Assembly: GCA_035578155.1 (NCBI GenBank)
Contig: JAPWDM010000001.1
Coordinates: forward strand, 172,756,395-172,820,394
Reading direction: 5' to 3'
DNA length: 64,000 bases
DNA from: Brachynemurus nebulosus
Taxonomy: Eukaryota; Arthropoda; Insecta; Neuroptera; Myrmeleontidae
Of the stretch, positions 1-11,646 are shown in pieces. The first letter of the stretch is position 1. Each line of letters begins with the position of its first letter. A program made the translations under genes and the position numbers. The notes below the pieces were generated by a model. That model saw only the letters and a program-made list of their open reading frames with translations. It made no database searches and was not told the origin of the DNA.

Positions 1-329
1 TTACATTTCGATAAATATTACCGTTTTCGAGTAATTTAAAGTAGAAGTATCTATTTCCAAATTATCCCCTAATCATAAGTGATCGAATAATTGATACCAT
101 AAATTTAATTATTTTAATGTCCATACGCGCCCCTAGAATATGAATCCAGTAATCAAAAGCGCCTAAAAAATTTTTAAAAGAAAGAAGTCAGTTTCGTTCC
201 GCCCCTCTACATTTTACCACTTTGCTTTATCTCCCTTATGATTGAGTTTTGGAAAAAAGTGTAGATGGAAAGGTACCATTATTTTTGAACATACTATCGG
301 CTCCAGCAGTTACGGTACATAATTCTGGA
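1..329. other. AT-rich sequence, nothing recognised
   Basis: No coding exon, repeat or RNA gene can be supported here. Short open frames in this stretch have no recognisable composition or motif. Confidence 0.5.
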
Positions 330-605
330 CCAGCCTGTATATATATGTATATATGTGTCCGCACGATAACTCTCGAACGACATGTCCTATGTTTACGAAA
401 TTTGGTGAAAATGTTGGTAGTTCCAAACCGTTAGACAAGTTCGTTAGCCAGACATGTCCGATGCTAGGAACATGGCCTTTGTTCTTGAAAAAAATTAATG
501 TTTTGCCAAAATTTCCACTTATTCAAAAATTTTTGTGAAATTTTTTTACACCATTTAAAAGAGGAGAAAAAATTACATAAAAAGGTCTTTAAACTATTAT
601 TCTAT
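330..605 (-). repeat. Dispersed repeat with a microsatellite end (reverse copy)
   Basis: A short TA/TATG microsatellite is followed by a block that reads, on the opposite strand, like 40255-40410. Both share the CGAGAGTTATCGTGCGGACA motif next to the microsatellite, then the same run through a GTTAGCCAGACA-like core and an A-rich segment. Other partial copies are at 14388-15060 and 50361-50710. It is an interspersed repeat that tends to abut TA or CA microsatellites. I cannot place it in a named family. Confidence 0.65.
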
Positions 606-607
606 GT

Positions 608-905
608 CAGCGTTTCTCAACCTTTTTCATGGCGCGACCCCCTTAGTATGGAAAAATATTTCGCGACTCCATATCCTCCTCTATTACTAACTTTTATTTT
701 TTTATGTTATAAACATCGAATCCGTTCATCATTATTGATTATTTTCATAGCTAGATATCGATTAAATACGTAATTAAGGACTTAAAACAGGTATATTTTT
801 ATATCGACATCGAAGTTGATCACTTATATAGTAGCTTCTGAACGCACGCGTGGCGTAAAAAGTGACACGCGCATGCGCGACGGTCGTCGTCGTTTAACAC
901 TTCCA
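608..905. mobile_element. Possible hAT-type terminal fragment
   Basis: The stretch begins CAGCGTTTCTCAACC, a form typical of hAT transposon ends, followed by a GC-richer block (GGCGCGACCCCC) unlike its surroundings. A GC-rich patch near 838-895 could be the other side. I could not define a matching inverted end or an 8-bp target duplication, so this is probably a decayed fragment. Confidence 0.35.
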
Positions 906-1597
906 AACGCAATTTACTTGAATTCTTTGAATTGTGAACTCGTGTTATTATATAAATTTACAGAATTGCCTTTTTGTTTGTTTAGTCGTGTAATGAACAC
1001 TCTATATTTATTTAAGCGGTACTTTTGCAGATGTGTAATTAATTTAAGACGCAAAAACTGAAACCGCTTCTTGGAAACAAAATGTCTTTAAAAAACAAAA
1101 AATGAAATATTAAATCAACAACGGAAATGTTAGTCTGGATTACTCGCTGATTGAAACCCTAAATTAAGTTTATATTAATCGTGTACCCATTTAAGTATGG
1201 TAATGATATGATATTGTGCGATTAATTCGATGAACGAAATAACCTTGAATTAATTGTCTTAAGCGTTAAAAAAATGTCACGTAGACGTGCCAGAGACACA
1301 GAATAAGTTTAGAGTTATTGGTTCAAAAAAAAGAGCTTTAGTTCCATCCGCCCCAAAGCAAAGTTCAAAGTCTTGATCTGTCCGTCAGTATTGTTACATA
1401 ACAATAATTACTATTCAAAAGGGGTGTATTGTTATATGTTAAAATTAATATAATTTATGGTTGAGCAGTGAATTTTCTGTAATTTGTGTAAATCAAAGTG
1501 CCAGTTTTCCAACTTTCGAAAGGAAAGACCTTCTGCAGTTGCCGAAATCTACTAATGTAAGTAAAATTTCAATTATTCATAATTGTTTGTATTTTCA

Positions 1598-1599
1598 TT

Positions 1600-1646
<47 letters not shown>

Positions 1647-1649
1647 TTT
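1598..1649. repeat. (TTTA)n microsatellite
   Basis: About 13 uninterrupted TTTA/ATTT units. Confidence 0.95.
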
Positions 1650-1874
1650 TAAAAAACAATTCAATTATTCTGAATAACTTTATGATTTGTTCCATTTGTA
1701 TTTAAAAGAAAGCAATATTAATTTCCGAAATTTTATGTGAGATGTTTCAGTTATTATTAACGTACTATAACAGCTTTGTTGAGAAAAGTGTAAAATTGTT
1801 TTAAACTTCATTACTGAATAAACTAAAATTTTGTAAGTTAAACACTTCAGTCAATGAGCGATATTCTAAAGGAT

Positions 1875-1940
1875 GCTCATGCTCATGCTCATACTCATGC
1901 TCATGCTCATGCTCATGCTCATGCTCATACTCATACTCAT
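1875..1940. repeat. (GCTCAT/ACTCAT)n hexamer microsatellite
   Basis: Eleven tandem hexamers: eight GCTCAT and three ACTCAT. An open frame across it gives an alternating His-Ala/His-Thr string. That is a by-product of the repeat, since the flanks show no coding character. Confidence 0.95.
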
Positions 1941-2533
1941 ACTCTACTTGCTCATACTTACTTTGCTTCATTTGCTTACAATATTTTTCGTATAAATTAT
2001 ACTATAAATTATACTTACGTACATAAATTATATACCTACATTTTTTCAAAGTCTGCGTTGAAATGTATTCACAATTATTGTCAATAGTTTTATGAAGGGT
2101 CATCTTTTGTTATATTTTTTACAACTTGGACTAGTGAAGGTACATATTTGTACAGATTAATTTCTTTTATTTAATAAAAACAGGTAAATTTTTAAGAAAT
2201 TGTTCTAAATAGATATTTATGATAATTGTTATTTTCTTATTTTTAATATGAATTTATATAAATATAAAATCCTTATATAGAGTCTATGTCAGACTAAACT
2301 TTTTTAGTTAGTTAGACTAAAGTTATATAATATTATGATAATAATTATTCATTCAGTCATTTGTTGAAAGGTCTATCATTATGTGTGTGGAAAACTTTGT
2401 TTGTGGGTAACATTTCCTATAAATTAAAATATATCAAAGAATGGACAGATTTTTATTTTATCTGTATTAATTATTTTTTGTTTAAGAAATATTACCCTAG
2501 TAGGCTAGGAACTTACCCTTAAAAAGATGCTTA

Positions 2534-2717
2534 GGCCGCTATTACATTGTCATAGATATATGTCAAAGATCTTTGATCAAATCTATGATCAAATATTAAG
2601 AAGTATCTTTAACTATGGTTACAGAAATTTATATTATAAAAGTTGACATATTACACTATAATATTTCTTTGATTAAATAAAACTTTGACATATATCTATG
2701 ACAATGTAATAGCGGCC
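2534..2717. mobile_element. PIF/Harbinger-type MITE
   Basis: A 184-bp element with long terminal inverted repeats starting GGCCGCTATTACATTGTCAT and ending in the reverse complement. It is flanked on both sides by TTA (2531-2533 and 2718-2720). Short size, near-palindromic ends and a 3-bp TTA target duplication are what PIF/Harbinger MITEs show. There is no coding capacity. Confidence 0.8.
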
Positions 2718-2729
2718 TTAGAAATTGAA

Positions 2730-3170
2730 AAAGTGACCACGAGCGTTCTAGTGGCTGGTTTTCTTTTTAATCGAGGCAGAATTTAAAATAAAATATAAAA
2801 CTCAAATACTATTTTTTTGATTAAACCACGGCTTCAATGCTAAAAATTGATAAAAATAAATAATTTGACAAGCATTCTTATAAATGTTTGATTTTAGTCC
2901 ACATATTCATTCTAAAATATCATATTTGTCAATAGTTTTTTCTCTCTCTAAAAAAATGTTATAATTTTTTTTTAATATATCAATTGTGCTTATAGAATAC
3001 TCTACAAATACAAAATTTATATGTATCTTACCTATTACTTTCATTAATTTCAACTTTTCACAGTGACGCCGGCATTTGGTAAAAAAATAGTATTGGAAAT
3101 GTTTATTCCTTTTTAAATTTTGAATCGATTAAGAGAAAAATAAGCCACTAGAACGCTCGTGGTCGCTTTT
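2730..3170. repeat. Inverted-repeat element with CCACGAGCGTTCTAGTGGC ends
   Basis: Opposed copies of a roughly 60-bp end (CCACGAGCGTTCTAGTGGC, then a TTAATCGA-containing tail) lie at 2730-2790 and 3113-3170. A third copy of this end is at about 4356-4413, in the far arm of the next palindrome. The 2730-3170 unit lies directly beside the Harbinger MITE. Probably a small non-autonomous element; no target duplication could be assigned. Confidence 0.55.
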
Positions 3171-4410
3171 TGTTAAAAATTAGGGTTAAGTTGCTACTCT
3201 ATAGTTTTTAAAGTTTTATTTTTGTAAAATATTGCTTTAATTTGGACATCGAAATTTGTATGTTTGACTGTATTGCATATTTGTATGAAATTTTTCTAAA
3301 GCATAATCGTCGATTGTTAACAATCGAAAATTTTTCCAATGTTATTTATAGAAAAGCTTGTTAATTTTAAATAAAACAAGGAACCGATAGGTTAATTGAT
3401 TGTTAAAATTTTATGTTACTGATGGGACTAAAATTATGTGCAAGCTTAGTTTTTAAAATTAAACATTTACAGATTGATGGTTTACATGATTTAGTAGCAA
3501 AACAGTAATTTTCATTATAATCAATAATTACCAATGCCTTATATTGCATAGAATGTAAAAATGTACAGTATGAGAAAACGATTAGAAATTACTGTCCTCC
3601 ACTCTTAGCGTCAAAAGTATCGCTCAGAGAAATCTTGAACATAGAGAATACTTGATTTTTGAAAAAATATTTACAATAATAGTAAATACATCTTTGTCAT
3701 TAATTAAAAATGTCATAAAGGGGTGGAAAAACCATATAAAAATTTAAATAGAAAATGTGTTTTTAAGCCTACCTGGCAAGTTCCAGGTATATTATCATTC
3801 ATCACTATATGGTCCACGCACTTTCTCACTAAACTTCCTCAAAGACCGGCAGTTTTTTAAAGAATTTTAAAAAAAAATTATATATATTATATATAATTTC
3901 AGGAACTTTTGACGCTAAGAGTGGAGGACAGTAATTCCTAACCATTTTCTCATACTGTACATTTTTACATTCTATGCAATATAAGGCATTGGTAATTATT
4001 GATTATAATGAAAATTACTGTTTTGCTACTAAATCATGTAAACCATCAATCTGTAAATGTTTAATTTTAAAAACTAAGCTTGCACATAATTTTAGTCCCA
4101 TCAGTAACATAAAATTTTAACAATCAATTAACCTATCGGTTCCTTGTTTTATTTAAAATTAACAAGCTTTTCTATAAATAACATTGGAAAATTTTTCGAT
4201 TGTTAACAATCGACGATTATGCTTTAGAAAAATTTCATACAAATATGCAATACAGTCAAACATACAAATTTCGATGTCCAAATTAAAGCAATATTTTACA
4301 AAAATAAAACTTTAAAAACTATAGAGTAGCAACTTAACCCTAATTTTTAACAAAAAGCGACCACGAGCGTTCTAGTGGCTTATTTTTCTCTTAATCGATT
4401 CAAAATTTGT
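3113..4410. repeat. 1.3 kb foldback (long inverted repeat)
   Basis: Two arms of about 505 bp (3113-3617 and 3906-4410) are almost perfect reverse complements around a loop at 3618-3905. Landmarks are AATCGATT at 3123-3130 and 4393-4400, and CTTAGCGTCAAAAG near 3604-3616 facing its complement at 3906-3918. No coding sequence. The arms are similar enough that the structure is either young or kept alike by gene conversion. Confidence 0.9.
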
Positions 4411-4977
4411 TAAAAACCTTTTAGTTTGGATCAAAACCAATTAAATCAAACAATGTCAAATATAGCAACTCGTTGGTTGCAAAAAAGGAAATACGTACAT
4501 CACTAAAAATGATATACGAAAACGGAAATGTGAAAAAACAAAAAAATGTGAAACAACAAAAAACATCTGAAGACCAAACTTGCAATAGAGAACAGAAAAA
4601 GTAAAAGAAGAAACGAAAAATCATTTTTAGAAAAAAACATCTGTAAAAGCCACAAATCGCCTTATGAATCACCTATTCAAATTAGTTCCATTGACTTTCG
4701 TCTAAATCCATTGTCAGAAACTAATTTGAATAGGTGATTTATAAGACGATTTGTGGCTTTTATAAATGGTTTTTTCTAAAAATGATTTTTCGTTTCTTTT
4801 TTTACTTTTTCTGTTCTCTATTGCAAGTTTGGTCTTCAGATGTTTTTTGTTTTTTCACATTTTCGTTTTCGTATATCATTTTTAGTGAAGTACGTATTTC
4901 CTTTTTTGCAACCAACGAGTTGCTATATTTGACATTGTTTGATTTGATTGGTTTTGATCCAAACTAAAAGGTTTTTA
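4411..4977. repeat. Second foldback, abutting the first
   Basis: Arms 4411-4688 and 4719-4977 are inverted copies with a short spacer; the right arm has small deletions. It begins where the 1.3 kb foldback ends. Open frames of 77-83 codons on opposite strands here give nearly the same Phe-rich peptide only because the arms are inverted copies, so I do not call them genes. Confidence 0.85.
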
Positions 4978-5455
4978 GTTCCTTTTGTTTATGAAAAATT
5001 TTTTAAATTTTTAATTTTTATATTTATTGATTTTTATATTCTTGCCTTGATAATGGTGTTTTGAGACACCGAAACCGATCGACATATTGGAGATTGGTTA
5101 AAAAATTCTGTTTGGCTTTTGCTGGTCTTAATATTGAGGTTTATCGCCAAATAAAGTCAAATAATGAAATTACAAGTTTAAATTTTTTGGCGAAATTTCC
5201 GCTGCTTTATTCCGCAGTAATTTTTTGTGAGAAACTTTAAAATTGCGGAAAAGTATATGAATTTAAACTTCAATGCAGATATGGCAAATGAAACAGTCAG
5301 TGTGTACCATTATTTAAACAGATGAAATTAAATGGACCAAAAGCAACTATTTTGCCGTAAAATGATATTAAAATATTTATTACTTTAAAATTATTGAAGT
5401 TGGTGCGCATTTCTCTTGTATGTAGATCAAAACGAACAAAAAATTAAAGCGGGTT
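4978..5455. other. Gene-free stretch, nothing recognised
   Basis: AT-rich sequence between two inverted-repeat elements. No exon, RNA gene or repeat is recognised. Confidence 0.5.
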
Positions 5456-5884
5456 CTACACGATGCTACGAACGTTCCTTCCAACATTCGATCGAACGTT
5501 TGAGGCAATTAAGTTCGATAGTTGGTGCGACGAATGTATCTGCTACACGGTGAGTCGAATGTTTGATCCAATACGAATGATGATGTGTTGGTACTCAGTG
5601 GACAACGCTGTTATCTGTCTGATGTTATCTCTAATGTTATACACTGATGTTGTCTCTCTTCACATGAACGAGTCGTGCGCAACCAACGAACGCAACCAAC
5701 ATTGACCTTCAAACGTTCGAAGCATCCCTTTGACTCGGTGCAAGAATACCGACATCGAGCGGGACATGGTCAAATGCGAATGTTTGACGCTCGACATTGG
5801 ACACTCGTAGGTTCGAACAACGGCCACACGATGCGATGAACCATCCAACGTCGAATGTTGGAAGGTGTTCGTAGCATCGTGTAG
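5456..5884. mobile_element. MITE-like element with CTACACGATGCTACGAAC ends
   Basis: A roughly 430-bp element with about 38-bp inverted ends: CTACACGATGCTACGAAC at the left, its complement at the right, then a shared CCAACATTCGA core. It is GC-richer than its surroundings. The target duplication is unclear, so the superfamily is undecided. Open frames on both strands inside it are not convincing genes. Confidence 0.65.
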
Positions 5885-6036
5885 CAGCAGCTTAAGATTA
5901 ATACGTAATAGTAATTTCGACGGCAAAATCTAAGACATTTTAAATAAAAGTTTGAAATATTTGTGGTAAATTTTAAAAAAGTATCTTCTGGTAATATCCA
6001 CGATTCAGAGTGATAGCAGTGATGGTTATAATATTA

Positions 6037-6334
6037 CAGTAGAAGCCCCGTAAACTTGCGCCCCATAAACTTGCTGTCTCGCTAATCTTGACTGGATAAT
6101 TTTTCTACTCTTGACAATATTTTCTCCCACTATGATTCTTCCGTAACCAATTAAATTCGTAATTATTAATGACGCGTATAGCGTATATTTGGTATCCTTC
6201 TATACCTATCTCTTTTTTAAGATTTAAATTGCGTATGTTGCGCATTCAGTGCACATAGGGGTAGTAAATAGTGGGAACGTCAAGACTAAAGAATGGTCCT
6301 GGACATGCTTGTCAAGATTAGGGAGCTTTTACTG
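6037..6334. mobile_element. Pogo/Tc1-mariner-type MITE
   Basis: A 298-bp element that starts CAGTAGAAGC and ends in the approximate complement (GCTTTTACTG). It is flanked by TA at 6035-6036 and 6335-6336. CAGT ends with a TA duplication are the pattern of pogo/Tigger-like non-autonomous elements. No transposase is present. Confidence 0.75.
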
Positions 6335-6407
6335 TAGTCATAATAATTATATCATAACAAGATAAACGAAGTGGGAGTAATTTTCTTATGTAAAACTTAT
6401 GTAAATC

Positions 6408-6505
6408 AAGTGCAGTTGTCCTTTCTCACTAGGGGTATGTTCTGAAGGCGAGTGCAGTTGTCCATAGCAATCAACATTATTTTACCTGGCCGAGTGCACT
6501 TGTCC
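6408..6505. repeat. Three near-copies of GAGTGCAGTTGTCC, about 42 bp apart
   Basis: Copies begin at 6408, 6450 and 6492; the third has CACTTG for CAGTTG. The regular spacing suggests a short degenerate tandem repeat of about 42 bp. Confidence 0.6.
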
Positions 6506-6939
6506 TGCGCCCTTATAGGTAGATAAAAAGGAGAAAATGAAACGTAACTCGTTATTGGCAAATTTAATTGATTTCAAAACCACAGTAAAAAAATATTTAA
6601 TATGAATTATACTGATTTTATTCGTTAAATTTTCTTCTGTATTTTATTCTCAAGAATAAAATTTGATAAATAAATTTGTGTTTTCTACAAATCAGTTTTT
6701 TGCCTAAAAGCAGTTTAATTCGAGGAACTGTTAACCCAGTAACACTCCAGTTTCGCTACTGTTTTTGTCAGTTGACAGTTGTTCTTGTTGAATTTCTAAG
6801 TAATAAATTTTCGTTAGGTAAACACAACTTCATTCAAAAAAGTACAAACTTCTCGGTGATAGTTTTTAACAATTCAAAAAAAATAGAATTAGTAGTGAAA
6901 ACTTTCTGGAGCCCATTGTACGTATGAATATCAATTACA
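6506..6939. other. Gene-free stretch, nothing recognised
   Basis: AT-rich sequence. A possible open frame at 6676-6927 has no recognisable domain and is not supported as a gene. Confidence 0.45.
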
Positions 6940-7953
6940 CAGGCCTGCAAAATTAAGGTCATAAAAAACTTTTTTAATGTTAATAGGTGATCTTTATATT
7001 TTTTTGGGTGCTAAATCCAAATTTGAATTTCATTATTTTGTATCACCCACAGTTTTGTCACATTTTGGCTATGTCAGATTTAATGAAATATGCTAATATT
7101 CTATAGGAGTGGAAAAAAAATAACTTGTACAAGACAAACAGAACTTTATTTTAGCGCATAAAATATATTTTAATTCCTAATACTAAGTTTTATGAAGGTT
7201 TTAAGAGTCCATGGGCTTATAATTTCTTTCTCTCTTTTCTTTGAAGCTTCGGATGTGGCTTCTTCTTCTGTGTGCCGCTTGATGACTTTCTCGGTGAAAA
7301 GACCAACAGTAATCTCCCATCATCCTGGTGTTCCAACGTTCTTGATAGCGTTTTTCCATTATCTTGATATCCTGGTGGAAACGTTCTCCTTGTTCCTCAC
7401 TGACAGCTCCTAAATTGTCCAGAAAGTAGTCTAGCTGGCTGTTTAAAAAATGAACCTTTAAGCTCGTTAAACATCCCAAATTCTTGAAGCGATTAAGCAT
7501 ATTGGATACAATAGTTATATTATAGTCTGGGTCTTTTTTGTTACCTAAACAACTTGTTAACAACTTCCTTGAAAGCAATTCAAGCGTCTTTCTCTTTCAC
7601 TGTTATATGCATGTAATTCAAATTCAGAGTCAAACATCATTTTTCTTATATTAGGGCCAATGAAGACGTCCTCTTGTAACTTTTCTTCTGATAAATGCGG
7701 GAACTTTGAGCAAAGATATTAGAATTATAAGATATTATATTCATTATAAAATATTGGATCGCTGGCTTTCGCATATTTAGTTGTTTGCATTAATTTTCTG
7801 AACTATTTTTTTGAATATAAAGGTTTATGATGTAAAATGTAGGGAAATTGTGGGTGATACAGCAATTTTATTGTTATTTTCAGATTCAGCACACTAAAAT
7901 CCATAAAAATGTGGTTAAAGTATTAAAAAAGTTTTTTAGTCGTTGGCTTGTGT
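6940..7953. mobile_element. Unclassified element carrying a broken gene
   Basis: The central reading frame (7201-7699, minus strand) sits between loosely inverted flanks. GTATCACCCACAG near 7049 faces its complement near 7850-7862. AAAAAACTTTTTTAATG near 6964 faces TATTAAAAAAGTTTTTTA near 7921. The outermost ends (CAGGCCTGC... and ...GGCTTGTG) are diverged. No target duplication is clear. The gene plus inverted flanks suggests a degenerate DNA transposon of uncertain superfamily. Confidence 0.5.
7201..7699 (-). pseudogene. Broken transposon-associated gene (uncharacterised family)
   Basis: On the minus strand, one frame from about 7699 reads KFPHLSEEKLQEDVF and IGPNIRKMMFDSEFELH before a stop near 7570. 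The neighbouring frame carries on as FKNLGCLTSLKVHF, NLGAVSEEQGERFHQDIK and MMGDYCWSFHRES down to 7201. The two halves look like one protein split by a frameshift near 7570. From memory, similar proteins recur as multi-copy uncharacterised genes in arthropod and cnidarian genomes and behave like mobile-element genes; I cannot verify this here. Function unknown. The 5' part is missing, so this copy is dead. Confidence 0.65.
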
Positions 7954-8876
7954 TATTTATATAAATTACCAGATCCTTGAAATAATCAATTTTTATTAGA
8001 TGTAAGATAATTTTACATTATAAATTATTTCTATATTCTATCAATTAACTAAACAGAATCGATAATCGGACACCTATTGCACACATATAGAACTTTTAAG
8101 TTTTAGAATGACCAATACGGTATAAAATTATTTTTTAATTATTGCTAATTTAAATTCTTCACTATTTTTAGATTTTTTGTGATTCTTAACTATCATTATT
8201 TATTTTAATAGTTATATCTTTTCCATGCAAACAAAAAGTTTGAAAACTACATTTTTATAAAAAAAAAAAAAACTATGCATATTTAAAAAAATAATGATAA
8301 AAATTCAAGTTCATTATAACATTCTCTCAGAGTAATATTTGTCCCGGATAATGTTTGCGTTTCTCAATAAAAATCATGTTCTAATAGTTCAATAACTATT
8401 GTTGTAATTTGATCATCCTGTGTTCAATTACAAGTTTTGCTATGATTGATACATAATCAATATGTAATAGTAATAACAAAGATAATAAAATACGAATATT
8501 AATTAAAAGTAATTTTTTTATGCAATAATTTAATTTCTTAAATATAAGTGAACCTATTTATCTAACTAAGCGTTTTTTCATGGATTATTAATAAAAAATA
8601 TTTGCATATTAATTATTTTATTGTTAAAATTTAAATTATTTGATTCTATTTTATTCATTGTTATTAATATTCAAATTAAATTCGAAGAAAAAATCGGTTG
8701 AACAAAAAATAAAATTGTTGAAAATTTTCATTTTAGTGTGACAAAAAGTGTGAAATATATATTATTTTATTGAAAAAGTACTCATTTTTCGTCTAGGTAC
8801 TAAAGTCAAAAAATAGATTTGTTAAAAAAAAACAGTGATTTTTATAAATTTTCGGTAAGGTTTTAAAACATAATTA
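7954..8876. other. AT-rich gene-free stretch
   Basis: No gene, repeat family or RNA gene recognised. Long A and T runs dominate. Confidence 0.5.
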
Positions 8877-9577
8877 AAAGCTTTTATTTAACTTGCTATG
8901 TTAGTATCTTGGTTTAGATCAAGTCTTGGAATCAAAATTTAGGCAGGTTCTAACTGAGCTAGAGGTTTCAAATTTTACATACCTGTCTTACCTTGATGAC
9001 AATGCAATATTGTATAATTAGTTTTGTCCTAAATCGCCTCAAAACCAAAATTGTTGATTTTTAGTCCTATGAAACTTTTTGACATTTCGAATTGTCAAAT
9101 ATTGTCCATTGATTTTACATTGCAATTTTTTGTTTCCATAGTTATGTCTGATTAGGGTAAATTAACCGATTAAAATATAGATAAAAAAATTACTTCTTTA
9201 ATTCTTTTCTTAAATTAATTGTGATCAGACTAAAAACTAGAAAATAAATTAAAGTAAAAAAAGTTTTTTAAGAAAAAGCTTTTATTTAAAAATGGGCTAA
9301 AAAAAAATGAAATAACTTTTGAGTGAAATTTGAAGCAATATGCAACATAATTTATAAAAGCTTGAGGCGTTTAATTAAGTTTGGTAAGTACTGAAAAGTA
9401 AAATAGCTACACTTATATCCAAAACAGAAATAATTAATGATAACGCCTCAAGCTTTTATAAATTATGTTGCATATTGCTTCAAACTTCACTTAAAAGTTA
9501 TTTTATTTTTTTTTTAACCCATTTTTAAATAAAAGCTTTTTCTTAAAAAACTTTTTTTTTTACTTTAATTTATTATT
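8877..9577. repeat. 0.7 kb dispersed repeat, copy 1, with internal hairpin
   Basis: This block is repeated in the same orientation at 13533-14226, from AAGCTTTTATTTAACTTGC through to the final T-rich tail, with only small differences. Its right third is a hairpin: about 120-bp arms (near 9265-9385 and 9445-9565) carrying GAGGCGTT and ATGCAACATAATTTATAAAA and their complements. Probably a non-autonomous element; no terminal duplication was found. Confidence 0.8.
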
Positions 9578-10988
9578 AATATTTAACGTCTATTTTGCTA
9601 AAAATTTAAATCATAGTAGCCTGTAACAGTCGCTCTCCTATATTGAACGTATATAGCTTCACACCACGATTTGACCGTATTTTATTCAAATTTTAATAAA
9701 TATTTTTATAAATACTCATTGAAAGTAATTGTAGAGTCGAAGTTAAGAGTTAATAAAAAGGTATGCCTATACTTATTGTTAAACGAGTACCTATATAACT
9801 AAGTCGCTAATTTACTAGTTAGTATGTTTCAGCTGATCCAAGTCTGATCTGCTAGAAAAGTTGGATGAAAAAATCATTAATTAGGTGCTCAATGATTTGT
9901 CTAGTTTTGATTTTTTGGAAAAAAATTAAAAATAAAGTGGGTGTCCTCACTTTAGGTGTGGAAGTATCATGGTATTTCGATATTCTTTTGGTAATTATGT
10001 AAAAGCAAGGCTCCACTTATTTTTGGCTCTAAAAAGAAAACTAATGATCTGATTTTAATGATTTTTTTTAAATGTTCGCCGCTACGGCGCATTAGTAAAA
10101 AAACGCCGTGAGCAGCGGGGTCCCATCACGGAAGTCGAATTTTTCCTTTCATCTTCGCTATTGTATTGAATGTCTACAAGTGAAATGTAATTGAAAGTCT
10201 ACAAGCGATTTTTCATTTTGGTGGCTTCAAAACTGATGATGAGTGTCCGGTTTTAAATTTTTAAGGGCTGAATCACAGTAAATTTCAATTTTGTGCCGAT
10301 AGCACTTAGCAGGAAAAAAGCCAACACAATTCGTACAAGGGCATTCCTACCCATGCTTATCCGCCAATTGTCTTTGTGTTTTATTTTTAAATATTAAAAA
10401 AAGGAACTTAAATAGTAAACTGGAAGGCCTTTATGAAGATATCTTTTCTGTCCAAAAAAATCCAAAATTTCTATTTTATAACTAATAAAAATCCAAAATT
10501 CCTACTTTATAAATAAACCGTAGACATTAGAAATGAAATAAACAGTGTCTTTAATAACATATATTAATATTTGTGTATTGCATTTGTTATAAAAGTAAGT
10601 TCATTTTTTTTAAATTTTTTAAAATTACTATTCGCCTACTTGTATTTAGAATAAAAATAGTGCATTTAAAACACATTTAACAACACCATTGAATTCCGAT
10701 GTAAAAATGGGAGAAGTGGGGGGAAAGTAATGTGGAATCCCTAAAAGGCACTAACTGGATACCAACTCAATACACGTACAAAATTTCAGCCCTCCAGGTT
10801 TCCTTAGAAAGTCTCTAGACGTGTTAGAAAAAGAGCAATAATCATTGACTGTGGAAAGATTTGATACATATGCTTTGTGTTAAAATAACACAAAAAATTG
10901 AGTGGACCGTTCTGGACATGTGAAATGTGTTAATTTTAACACAATTTTTTTCACTGTGTACAACTTACAGTAAGTATATTTCGATTGT
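9578..10988. other. Gene-free stretch
   Basis: No exon is supported. A GC-richer patch at 10077-10140 (GCCGCTACGGCGC) and a short hairpin of TGTGTTAAAATAACACA type near 10877-10950 are the only local features seen. Confidence 0.45.
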
Positions 10989-11646
10989 TAGTCTAATAGC
11001 ACTAAATTTTATCTATACATTAATTTTAGAATAGACATAAAATTTTTTTTAAAAAGAGATTCTTGTAGGGATTGCTGAGGAGAACATTTGTGCAAAATGT
11101 TAACTCCCGGAAATGTTTTTTTATATCATGAATAGCGTTTTTTTACCTTTCACCGCTTACGTAGCGAAAACGGTGATAGATACATTAAAAAGTGCTAAGA
11201 CCTTTCTTGTAGAGAATCGAATTCTCTACAAAAAAAGTCCGCGAGAGCACCTGTCTATCTTATACAAGTGAAAACATACAGCGCTCCAAACGCGCACTCA
11301 AAAATTCACTTTTTCTAGCGTTCCGGTAAGGTTCCGGACGGCACATCCTGCCGGAACGCTAGAAAAAGTGGATTTTTGAGTGCGCGTTTGGAGCGCTGTA
11401 TCTTTTCACCTGTACAAGATAGACAGGTGCTCTCCGTTTTCGCTATGTAAGCGGTGAAAGGTAAAAAACGCTATTTATGAATTTTCAATATTGTTTAAAC
11501 AATATAAAAAAACATTTCCGGGAGTTCACATTTTGCACAAATGTTCTCCTCGGTAATCCCTACAAGAATCTCTTTTTAAAATTTTTTTATATCTATTCCA
11601 AAATTAATGTTTAGTGAGATAGGGCTTAAAATTAGTGCTATTGGAC
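10989..11646. repeat. 0.66 kb foldback
   Basis: Inverted copies run from GTCTAATAGCAC at about 10990 to GTGCTATTGGAC ending near 11645. They include matching blocks around CCCGGAAATGTT, TTTCACCGCTTACGTAGCG and CTAGCGTTCCGG. The centre (about 11300-11380) is itself a GC-rich hairpin. No coding capacity. Likely a foldback or MITE-class element. Confidence 0.85.

Larger units (their letters stand above)
906..2530. other. Gene-free stretch with two simple repeats
   Basis: No gene is supported. Apart from the TTTA tract (1598-1649) and the hexamer tract (1875-1940) listed separately, the sequence is AT-rich and unstructured as far as I can see. Confidence 0.5.

Noticed and set aside
1854..2087. 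77-codon frame with a His-Ala/His-Thr repeat
   Set aside because: It is the translation of a hexamer microsatellite.
4421..4967. Two open frames on opposite strands encoding nearly the same Phe-rich 77-83 residue peptide
   Set aside because: They lie in the two arms of one palindrome, so the likeness follows from the symmetry. Low-complexity composition, no domain and no splice context.
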